Source: Oreohelix idahoensis | Lineage: Eukaryota > Mollusca > Gastropoda > Stylommatophora > Oreohelicidae | Direction: 5' to 3' | NCBI GenBank assembly: GCA_024509875.1 | Contig: JAMPIV010019831.1 | Location: 248,001-312,000 of the forward strand | Length of the DNA: 64,000 nucleotides | Shown here: piece after piece, positions 1 through 9,400 of the stretch | Layout of the letters: the number at the start of each line of letters is the position of its first letter | Numbering within the stretch: position 1 is the first letter of the stretch | Position numbers and translations under genes: made by a program | The notes under the pieces: model-generated | Databases searched by the model: none | The model's input: only the letters and a program-made list of their open reading frames with translations | What the model was told of the DNA's origin: nothing

Positions 1-89
1 AACAACCGGCACTTGACCTTCTAAGTAATGTAACAACCGGAACTTGACCTTCTAAGTAATGTAACAACCGGAACTTGACCTTCTAAGTA
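1..89. repeat. Tandem repeat, 31-bp unit, about 2.9 copies
   Basis: The word AACAACCGG recurs at 1, 32 and 63, and each unit continues with CACTTGACC or AACTTGACC and then TTCTAAGTA. The array lies in the leader of the left-edge LTR element. ACTTGACCTTCT words also occur in the leader of the complete Gmr1-like element near 12475, so this looks like a family-level leader feature. Confidence 0.85.
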
Positions 90-319
90 CAGCAATGACT
101 CAACCGGCAATGTATGCGGCAACGCCGGGTACTGTCATTTTTCTTGCCTCAGGCTCAGCAAAAGTTGCAATTTCAATGAACTACCGGGCAGCGCCAGGTA
201 CTTTCAGAATACTGTAGATGTAGATGTCTTGAAGAATGACTGTTGTATGTTGAATGTCGAATGGGTTAGGGTCCCCGTATATGATGGCACCAGACCAAAC
301 CAGCTTATGGCCACCACAC
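1..319 (-). mobile_element. Leader of a Gmr1-like LTR element (partial, off left edge)
   Basis: This is non-coding leader of a minus-strand LTR element whose body lies left of the window. It resembles the leader of the complete element further right (around 12590-12791): both carry the GCAGCGCC-GGTA stretch, a CCAGA-AAACCA stretch and then GGCCACCA next to the LTR. On the minus strand the putative primer-binding site reads TGGTGGCCATAAGCTGG, just inside the LTR. The first 89 bases are a short tandem array. No coding frame is supported here. Confidence 0.6.
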
Positions 320-1561
320 TGTAAAGTGTAGCGGGTAATGTAACGGAAATGTTGTTACTGGCCACCACACTGTAGAGGGAGGTTTAATGGTCTCACCAGA
401 ATGTATCAGGAGAATGTAGCGGGGTATGGTAGATGTATTATTTGTATTGCTGGCTACCCGATATGTAATTGTGAGATATCCCTCCTTGTAGTCTGGTAAT
501 GATAGATTTACAGATGAATCCCAGTACACAGTACACTGATCACAGGGACGTCACTGACTCACGATGAGGAAGTCATAGAAAGTGTCAACTGCTGGTGACG
601 TTTAATTATCATTTATTAAAGACGCCACAACGACGGATACTTTGACATAAATGTACATAAGTCACAATCAATGCAGGATATAGCCATAAGCATAATAAAT
701 CCATCAGTAGATTATGCGAGTATCAGTAAGTCGATCTCAATGAATACAGCTTACAATAGCTTAAACTCCATATCAACACTCCATGAGTGTAACAAAATCC
801 ACCCTGATATTAGTGAATCAGGTGTGTAAATAATTCTACCACAAACCATATGGACATGGCGGGTTCATGAGTACCGTTCAGGTTGACCTTTGTAGGCATT
901 CCTAAGTCTAACCTCCATAAGGGTATAAACGCTGACATAGCGAAGTTCATAGGAGCATAGAAACTGTTCTCTGGGCCTAGGGTGACCCGAATACATATAA
1001 CTCTAAGGTATTAAGATACCTGGGGTGAATTTCCTAATAGAAGGGGGCTCTCAATGCGCGAAGATAGTGAGCGACAATGTCAAAATCTTAGCAGACTGTA
1101 GATATCAATAACATGAGCGCATTTACCTTGTTTCGGAAATAACACCACACACACATATACGCCTCCAGGCGTTTAAAATCATGAAGGGAATCCTCGTTAG
1201 CTAAACTAACACACATGGGGATAGCCATATTCCAACAACAGATCACAGACGTTGAAAAACGATCTGCTCTGCACGAAAAACTTCGGTACTCTGCGCTGAC
1301 GGAAATCTTTTTCAAAAACCGCCCACCGATCTGGACATGCGCAGAAGGGACTCGGAAACCTGAGTCCTAATCAGGCGACCTGCAAGACGGGCATATACTA
1401 AGAAAGATGAGAGGAATCGCTCCTTATAAGGATCGAGAATAAAACGCAATACAGGTTGGAAAGCATTCCAAGAAATCTTTAAGATCTCTGACCATACAAG
1501 GAGAACACCTGCCGTCGAACTAAGAATAGAACGGCAGTTTAAGTCACAAGAGCAGATAACA
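320..1561 (-). mobile_element. LTR of a Gmr1-like retrotransposon (5' LTR of the left-edge element)
   Basis: The sequence is diverged but recognisably homologous to the 1338-bp LTRs at 4361 and 12792. Shared blocks include CCTAAGTCTAACC, the stretch around GCGACCC/GTGACCC followed by ATATAACT, and a run ending in AAGATACC. I place the ends at TG (320, beside the primer-site motif) and CA (1561, ATAACA). On the minus strand it therefore starts TGTTA like the other LTR. A 50-bp local duplication (GGCCACCACACTGTA at about 309 and 360) makes the left end uncertain between 320 and 371. The short frames inside (1088-1315, 1312-1566) resemble nothing I know. Confidence 0.6.
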
Positions 1562-1623
1562 ACCAAAGTCCTAACGTAATCTCAGTTTACCAAGAGTGAT
1601 CGACCTTAGACCACAAGACAAAA

Positions 1624-2355
1624 GTGTGCAAGCAAAAATTCTATGCGCAACAGGTAGCAATTCTTAAAAGTTTAGAAATAATCGAAGATAACCCACCAGA
1701 AGCTATTACGGTATTTACAGACTCACTATCATCACTACAAGCACTAGAACACCCAGGTAAATGTAGCCGGCCAGACATAAAGGAAGACATTCTAGCAATT
1801 AATACATCACTAGAGAACAGAGGATGTAGGGTGAGGCTAGTGTGGGTTCCAGCACACATAGGTATTGCTGGCAACGAGTTGGCAGACCAGAACGCCAAGA
1901 TTGGAAGAACAAGTAAAAACAATATAAAAGCAGGACTGGGAAGGTCAGAGATCAAGAGCCAAGTGAAGATAACTATAAACGAGGAATGGAAGACAACATG
2001 GAAGAAAAGTAAAAAAGGCAGACACGCATTCAAATTGCTGAAAGAACCAACAAGGACATGCCAGGTCAGAGAAGAATTAAAGATACCATCGAACAAAAAA
2101 CTGTGGCGTCTCCGTCTCGGTGCAGCATACTTTATGGTAGAAGAACCACACTGCCAAGAATGTCAGAAAGAAAATGACATAGACCACTACCTGATCCACT
2201 GTAAAAAGTATGAACAACAAAGGCTTGAATTAAAAACTTACTATAGAAATCACAATATAGACCTAACAGGTGATAAGGTTTTAAGTATAGATATCCCAAG
2301 AGATGCCCAATCAATACTTAAAAGATATATACATAAAACAAAGGAACACATATAA
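1624..2355 (+). pseudogene. LINE A1 ORF2, C-terminal fragment: RNase H and CCHC-like tail
   Basis: An open frame covers the last part of a LINE polyprotein. Most of an RNase H domain is visible: the Glu-helix region is degraded (AQQVAILKSLE where other copies have AEMVAILKSLE), then TDSLSSLQAL with the second Asp, and VPAHIGIAGNELAD with the His and final Asp. The first catalytic Asp lies upstream of the truncation and is missing. Near the C-terminus a CQECQ-H-C cluster (CQECQKENDIDHYLIHC) resembles the zinc-binding tail of I-clade LINEs. The remaining frame has no stop. The first codon is GTG only because the copy is truncated; it is not a real start. Confidence 0.8.
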
Positions 2356-2790
2356 GTTTAGAATTTCAGGAAAAACATCCAACTAAATAGAAATTAAGCA
2401 GCAAGAACAAACAAAGCAGTAACAAAAAACTAAATACTCATAGGACAAGAAAAGACAACAAGGTATATTTTTTTAAAAAGAACTCAAAAAGAACAAATAC
2501 TAATACAAATTAAAACCAAGTGTAAAGGACAATAGTTATCTATAAACAATACAAAAGAGAAAATAAAATTGACAAATACTAATATAAATAACTCCGCAAC
2601 TGCAAAAGACAATAGTTATTTAAATTGAATACAACAATAGTAAATAAAATGACACTAAATACCCCAATTATAACCAACTTTCAGGTTGAACAGGGTAGAC
2701 CAAGATGGAACGTGAAGAGGCAACAATAAACAGATGTGAAGTGCCTGATCTCCACCCATCAACTCATCAAAACAACAACAACAACAACGA
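2356..2790 (+). other. 3' UTR and CAA tail of LINE A1
   Basis: AT-rich non-coding sequence shared with the other A copies. It ends in a conserved stretch (about 2660-2768: AATACCCCAATTATAACCAA, AGGTTGAACAGGGTAGAC, then TCAAAA) followed by a run of CAA units. No gene is seen. Confidence 0.75.
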
Positions 2791-2800
2791 CTGTACTGAA
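2791..2800 (+). other. Boundary decamer CTGTACTGAA (A1/B1)
   Basis: The decamer sits between the CAA tail of A1 and the first base of B1. With its left neighbours GA it is repeated at the far end of B1 (GACTGTACTGAA at 2789-2800 and 19969-19980), giving a 12-bp target-site duplication for B1. The same decamer recurs at three more LINE boundaries. Confidence 0.85.
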
Positions 2801-3293
2801 TTGGATCTTTTGCCACTTTTGCCCAGTAGCTGAATCTCAGTTCTTTTCTTCTTAGCTCCAGGGGTATAATGCCTAGCGTTACTTCTAGTGCCTCTGCATA
2901 TGTTCCCTTTGAGGCACCTGCTATTATTGACAGTGCCTGGTTTTAAACTGTGTCTAGTTTTTTCTTATTGCTCGGGGCGGCTGATGCATAGAAAACACTG
3001 GCATAGTCAAGTTTGCCCCTTATAAATGATTTATAGAAGGTTATCATTGTCTTATTGCAGGCGCCCCAACCACTTCCTTTCATATATCTTAGCATGTTAA
3101 TAAGTCCCCTACTGCTTTGCACTAATAGGTCTATGTGTTTGTTCCAGTGTAGTTGCTGGTCTAGTACCATACCAAGAAATCTAGTTCATTTTGATGTGCA
3201 TACCTTTTGATCATTAATGCTTATGTCAATTATATTGTTTTTAATTACATGCCCTCTACTGAAAATCATTCCTATGGTTTTTTTAGCACACAA
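2801..3293 (-). pseudogene. Inverted ORF2 segment of LINE B1 (reverse transcriptase end)
   Basis: Read on the minus strand this matches the part of B2 ORF2 at roughly 38516-39000: the TIGMIFSRG stretch, then LDQQLHWNKHIDLLVQSSRG, then YKSFIRGKLDYAS and the start of the thumb region. The plus-strand sequence that follows at 3294 (CCTTTGATAGGGGTAA) corresponds to B2 39015 onward, only about 15 bases further along the element. An inverted upstream piece joined to a direct downstream piece is the classic product of twin priming. Stop codons and frame breaks show that it is dead. Confidence 0.85.
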
Positions 3294-3587
3294 AACCTTT
3301 GATAGGGGTAACCAGTACATAGGCCACATTCCATTAAACCATAATATACTGTTCAAAAAAAGAAACGCAACATTATTGCAGTGGTAATGGACACCAAATT
3401 TCAAACTTGTACCAAAATTTTATTTTACGGAATTAATGTTTCAATCTTAGCATGAAGAAACTTTCAGACTTTAACAATGAAAGATGTTCATTAAATTTGG
3501 TTTGGACTTTTATTCTTTGCGACTGAGGCCTCCGTTTCAGTAAGGTGTATGGCCTCCTCTTGCCTCTATCAGAGAACGACATCTCCT

Positions 3588-4360
3588 TTACATGGATCCG
3601 ATTAACCGTTGGATCTGTTGTTGTGGGATGGCTGCCCACTCTTCCCGCAGTGCAAGAGACAACTGTCGGAGATTGGCTGGAGCCACGTCTCGCCGATGGA
3701 GTCGTCTATCGAGTTCATCCCATAAGTGTTCTATGGTGTTCATGTCTGATGACATGGCTGGCCACGGAATGGTCTGGACGTTGTTGTCAGCGAGGAACTG
3801 TGTGGTGAGTTGTGCCACATGAGGTCGAGCATTATCCTGCTGAAAAATCGACCCTCGTGCAGCCAGAAGTGGAAGGACGTGAGGACGAAGAATTTCAGCG
3901 ACGTATCGTTGGGCATTCAGACGTCCTTCAATTTGCACCAGGTCACTTCTTCTCATGAAGTTGATCGCCCCCCACATCAGTACACCTCTACCACCATGTG
4001 GAGGAGCCTCATCAACGCTGTTCTGGGCGTAGCGCTCATGGACTCTGTGGTAAACTCTTCTCCGTCTATCGTGTCGCTGGAGCACAAAAAATGATTCATC
4101 ACTAAACCAAACCCGTCTCCAGTCATTCCCAACGGTCCATTGACGATGCTGGTTCGCCCACTGCAGTCGGTCCTGGCGATGCCGGTCCGTAAGAACAGGA
4201 CCTCTGTAGGGTCTTCTAGCCCAAAGACCAGAGTCGTGCAGCCGGTTCCTGACCGTTTGATCTGAAATTCGACGAGCTGCTGACACTGACTGGACTGTGG
4301 AGGACGCAGATGCAAGTCGATTCCTGAGGTGACGCAGCCGTATGAAGCGTTCTTCGGCAG
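3588..4360 (-). pseudogene. Tc1 transposase, catalytic C-terminal part
   Basis: This codes for the DDE catalytic domain of a Tc1-type transposase, which cuts and rejoins the transposon at TA sites in the nucleus. Visible motifs in order are a second HTH segment (SDQTVRNRLHDSGL), WFSDESFF with the first Asp, FQQDNARPHVA with the second Asp, and SSDMNTIEHLWDELDRR with the acidic third residue in the usual DD34E spacing. The internal ATG at 4286 is not the natural start. The frame runs open to 4360, where the LTR element begins, and continues in the same frame at 14134 on the other side. No stop lies inside this half, so the break seems due to the insertion alone. Confidence 0.9.
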
Positions 4361-5698
4361 TGATAAGGGTGGAATTAGGATGCCGTCAAATTACCACCTC
4401 TATCGACACCAGGTATTACAATGCAAGATGTGGGTGTCTTATCTGGTTTAGATTGTTGCTGTGTGTGTGTTGCAGTAGAACAGTTCAGGGTACACCACAG
4501 GCAACATGACGTGTAGAGTCATAAAAATGGTAACTTCGCTTTAGGTTTATACCATTTATTGCACGCCACAAAACAGTCATGATACTTATGTTCACATCAG
4601 CATAGTTACAACGAATGCAGCATTCAAACTCATGTTAACTGACAGTCATGTAGAAGTCAATACTCAATAGTTGTATGGGCAAACAAATATCATAGCGAAG
4701 CTTGATGAATAATGCATATAACTTCTGCAACCGTGGTCAGCTGCAGATCCTTAATGTTCATAGACAATAATAATTATTCCTTCCTGATGCTAGCAGATCA
4801 GATGTATACAATACGTCCGTTTACTGTCTGCACGTGAGTAGCATACATGGATTACAGGTCAGCTCGACCTTTATAACCTTCCTAAGTCTAACCATCTGAC
4901 TTGGACGTGATCTCTGATATAACGAATCCTGGAACACAGACAATAGTCTTGTTGGTCTAGAGCGACCCATAGATATATAACTAGTTCAGGTATAAAGATA
5001 CCGGTGACTTAATCCTAGTCAAAGTACCTCTCCATTTTGAATCACACAGGCGAGCAAAAAGGCGACAAAATGACGAACCTCTAGATGATAGCATAAAGTT
5101 CGATACAAGAGGAATTACCTTATTTCGGAAAATCAACCATGAACATATGCCTCCAGGCAGGCTTGAATAATACGGGGAAATAGTCTAGTTAGCTAACTAA
5201 CTCACAAAGACAATGTATTTCCCTCAGAGAATCACAAGACGCAAGGCGCGTCCGCTCGCAATCAGTCCATTTCTCAACTCCCCGACCTGGGCGGAACCAC
5301 AAAAACGACAACCCAGTCGAGACATGCGCAGAGCGACAATCTCTGAGTCGCTGTTCACAATAAGACGATTCTAAGAACATTCGAGATAAAAGTCTTACAC
5401 AGTCGCGCCTTTTATGGACATGAACAGAAGCGTTAAGAAAGGTTTCAAACATCTACAACAGTTGACTGATACTACCAAATAAGGAGATATGGTCACGCTT
5501 CGTTCAAGACATTATAGACCGAACGTGTCTCTATACAAGAGGAAGTAAACTCATAAAGAATAGTAGTATCGATATTTCGGGTTCTGTCCCTTTGACCATA
5601 AAATATATATAACATGCATTTCAGTCAAATAATGATCATACATACGAAAAACGATCATACAAAGACTTTGGAAAAAAAGTAATTATTTGTGCGTAACA
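4361..5698 (-). repeat. 3' LTR of the Gmr1-like element
   Basis: This is the left copy of the 1338-bp LTR; it lies 3' of the gag-pol frame because the element is on the minus strand. The inner edge at 5699 carries, on the minus strand, a purine-rich stretch (GGGAGGGTGCGGTAA) directly before the LTR, the probable polypurine tract. An 87-codon frame (5189-5452) is repeated in the other LTR only because the LTRs are copies. Confidence 0.92.
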
Positions 5699-6457
5699 TT
5701 ACCGCACCCTCCCGGGAAAAAAAATGAAACATTTTTTTTTAAAATCCTGGAGCCGGAAAAATCTAGGCTCCTAACGCACGTATGATGCGCGGATATACCT
5801 AACAAAATAGCTCAACACTTGGAGCGAAACTGAGATCATATCCCAGGTCCTTAGAGAAAAATTTATCTAAGTATACGCGTATATATCCCAGGAAGGTGCC
5901 ACCAACACAAACCACAATGATGGCAACATCATAATAAAAGTCAAATTATTCTCATACCAATATATGAAATCAAATATATTATTATGATATCATACAATGT
6001 GTTGCAAATAGCGGTGTAATATATTAATATACCGCACTATTTTATTACATTATGTAATGCATCAGTAACTAATAAGTAATACATGTGTTGATCTTCGTTG
6101 ACATAAAACATTCAATAGAAGAAGATGTGGACATCATCCGCTCCCAATCTAGGACAGGACTTGATATACTCAAAGTTCCACAATGGACACAATCTCGCAT
6201 CTTCAATGATGTGCTGCGAAAATATCAATAACACAAATCTTAAAGACAACTGGTAAATCTCTCAATACAATCCTGAAAATAATTTATTTAAATGTGGCCG
6301 AGTGATCTTTTGGCCCGTATATCACTAACTAAGCCTTCTTAGATAATTACATGGTACAATGTTATAAATTCCCCTCAAAAAAGTGAGAAAAAAAATCTAC
6401 TAACATGTCATTATAACATTGGACTGTATATCAGGAAATATATATATGACAGAAGAA
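5699..6457 (-). other. 3' non-coding region of the Gmr1-like element
   Basis: About 760 AT-rich bases lie between the gag-pol stop codon and the 3' LTR. Apart from the purine-rich tract at the LTR edge I see no coding frame or structured feature. No envelope-like gene is present. Confidence 0.7.
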
Positions 6458-9400
6458 TCATGTGGAATCGTGTGGGCATCTGGACAGAATGTCCGCCATT
6501 ACATTATCCGAACCACGGATAGCTCGAACCGAGAAATGAAATGGTTGAAGAGCTATGGCATAACGAGTGGACCTCGAGCTCTTCAAGTTTTTGCTCTGAA
6601 TAGCAGTAAGCGCTTTCTGGTCGGTTTCCACAATGAAATGTGCGCCTAGAAGAAATCTTTGTAACTTCAGAATAGACCATACCATAGCCAATAACTCACG
6701 GTCTAAAACCGAGTAATTCTTTTCTGCAGCATTTAATTTCCTAGAGATATACATCACCGGATGCAGAGTATCAGAATACTCCTGCATTAGTGCTGCCCCA
6801 ATCCCAGTTGACGAGGCGTCACTTCGAAGAACAAAAGTCTTCTCAATAGTAGGTAACCTAAGAATAGGTGGAGATGAAAATAGGTCTTTAACCTGGTCCA
6901 ATGAGGATTGACATTCTTTTGACCAGCGGATCAAATTAGGCGACCCTTTCTTCAATAAAGTAGAAAGCGGTGCCATAATGGAGGACAGATTCGGAATGAA
7001 TCGTCCGTAGAATTGGATCAAACCTAATAGACTCCTTACTTGTTTCTTTGTCTTAGGGACCGAAATGTTAAGTATTTTTGAAACATTGTGGTCCTCTGTC
7101 TTTAAAAGACCATGACCAACACGATGACCTAGGAAAGAAATCTCACTAAATCCTATAAAGGCTTTAGAGGGTTTTGCAGTCAAGTTATACTCGCGAAGAG
7201 TAGACAGTAATTCGTATAAACCCAAATAGTGATCTTCCCAGGAATCACTGAATAGACAGATATCATCTAGATATGCTATGACATCTGTACGATATGCGAG
7301 AATTCGCCGCATCATGCGTACGAATGTAGCAGGGGCGTTCATAAGACCAAAAGGCATGAAATTCCATTGGAATAAACCCCTAGGTGTAGAAAAAGCTGTA
7401 AAAGGTTTGGCACGTTCAGTTAGCGGGACTTGCCAATAACCTTTAGACAAATCTAGTTTGGTAAAGAATCTAGAATTAGAAAGTTTATTGAGTAGCTCTT
7501 CTAATGAAGGCATAGGTTCAGCGTCGAACTTCGTAACTTGGTTCAATTTGCGATAATCTACGCAAATGCGAATGTTATTATCCTTCTTTCGAACAATAAC
7601 CATAGACGAAGAGTATGCTGAAGTGGATGGTTCAATGATTTCCAAACGTATCATTTCATCCAATTCTTTTTCGACTTGAGACTGGAAATGGATAGGTATT
7701 GGATAGGGTCTGACTCTGATAGGATTATGATCAGTTAGCACAATGTCATGTTCAATGACATGTGTGTGTCCCGGGATGTCTGTAAGAACATCCTGAAATG
7801 TTTGCAACATCGAAGAAACTTGTCGATGTTCCTCAGCGGAAAGATTTGGAGAAACGGTCACGTTTTTCCAAGATTCCGTAGAATAAAGTGGGACCATAGA
7901 AAGAGGAAGATTGACATCAGAAAAAGTAGTTTCCTCATCCTGTATAACTGACAGCGATGAGTATTGACCATGAGGTACTTGAGAATTGTCCGTTGCCTGG
8001 AAAATAGGCTGCAAATAGTCTGGTCTTTCATGAAATTCCGTGAGCATATTTATGTGGAAAGTTTTATGCTTTCCATCAATATCGACAACATAGTCGACAT
8101 CAGAAATTTTGGAGACTATTGCATATGGACCTTTCCATGCAATTAGAAGTCTGTTCTCCCTTGAAGGAAGTAGAACGAGAGCTTTGTCACCTGGACAAAG
8201 TTGTCGTAGACATCTATTCTTATTCGCAAACTGCCTTGCCTTTTCTTTAGCAAATTCGGAAGACGAAGTTGCTAGTCTGCATGCCTCAATGATTTTTTTC
8301 CTAAGAGCAATGACGTACTCATAAGAAGACTGAGTCTCATCGCTAATATTATCGGCAGTGATTAGATCGTGAAGTAAAGACATAGGGCCGCGCGGTTGCG
8401 CGCCAAAGACAAGTTCAAAAGGGGAAAACCCCGTATGTTCATTGGGGACCTCTCTATACGCAAAGAGAGCCGCGGGTAAGACCCTGTCCCAATCCTGAGG
8501 ATGATCCTCAGTTATTTTACCCAGTAAAGTTTTTAGAGTCCTATTTAAACGTTCGACCAACCCATTAGACATTGGGTGATAGATACTGCTGAGAGACCTT
8601 TTTATATGTAGCATAGACATTACCTGTGACATAGTGTCTGATATAAGTTGAGTGCCATGGTCTGACAATATTTCTCCGGGAAAACCCAAGCGAGAAAATA
8701 TCAGCCAAAGAGCGTCTGCGATATCAGCAGTTGAGATGCTCTTGAGAGGTATTGCCTCTGGCCAACGTGTGCACATATCGACACATGTAAGAATAAATTG
8801 ATGTCCTCTAGCCGACTTAATTCTAAAAGGACCGATAATATCTATTGCCATTTTTTGAAAAGGGCGAATTGGAATGTCAGCAGCCTGAATAGGCGCAGCA
8901 TGTCGTGGTCCTTTAGATTTGACCTCCTGACATACTTTGCAAGAGCGACAGTACATTCGTATGTCCTTGCTCACAAATGGCCAAAAGAAAGCCGCAAGAA
9001 CTCTCGACTTTGTACGGGAAAAACCCATATGTCCAGCACATTGCGAGTCATGAGCATGTTGCAATATTTGCACCCTCATGCTCTTAGGCACAAGAATTTG
9101 TGAATGAGTGGATGTAGTCGAGTCTTGTACCATACGTACAAGTACGCCGTTCTTCATAGAAATCCAAGATTTTCTATTAGTATTTTGATTAGGATCACCT
9201 TTTTTTGCTAGAATGAAGAATTTTTGTAACGACGGATCTTCTTCTTGCAATTTGATAAATGAGTCACGTGTAATAGTCAAGTGACTATTTTGTTCATTTA
9301 CTTCATCATTATTAGTTAATGAAGTTTGAGGTGGATCCAGAGCATGTGCTCTTGTGACCACCGCATTGGTAGCTTCAATGTTTTGCTCTTCCCAAACAGC

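Larger units (their letters stand above)
1562..2790 (+). mobile_element. LINE copy A1, 5'-truncated (I-type, with RNase H)
   Basis: This is the 3' end of a non-LTR retrotransposon: part of the ORF2 RNase H and C-terminal domains, then a 3' UTR (2356-2770), then a tail of CAA units. It matches the ends of A2, A3 and A4. The exact 5' break is unclear, somewhere between the LTR end at 1561 and about 1650 where similarity to the other copies begins. The copy is followed directly by the decamer CTGTACTGAA at 2791. Unlike A2-A4, its 3' UTR has no long TA microsatellite, so it belongs to a distinct or older sublineage. Confidence 0.8.

Noticed and set aside
2791..2800. The decamer as the natural 3' terminus of LINE A
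   Set aside because: It also follows the unrelated A-rich tails of B1 and B2, and A4 is not followed by it.
5189..5452. An 87-codon frame present twice (also 13620-13883)
   Set aside because: It is duplicated only because both LTRs are copies of one sequence; it has no recognisable domain.
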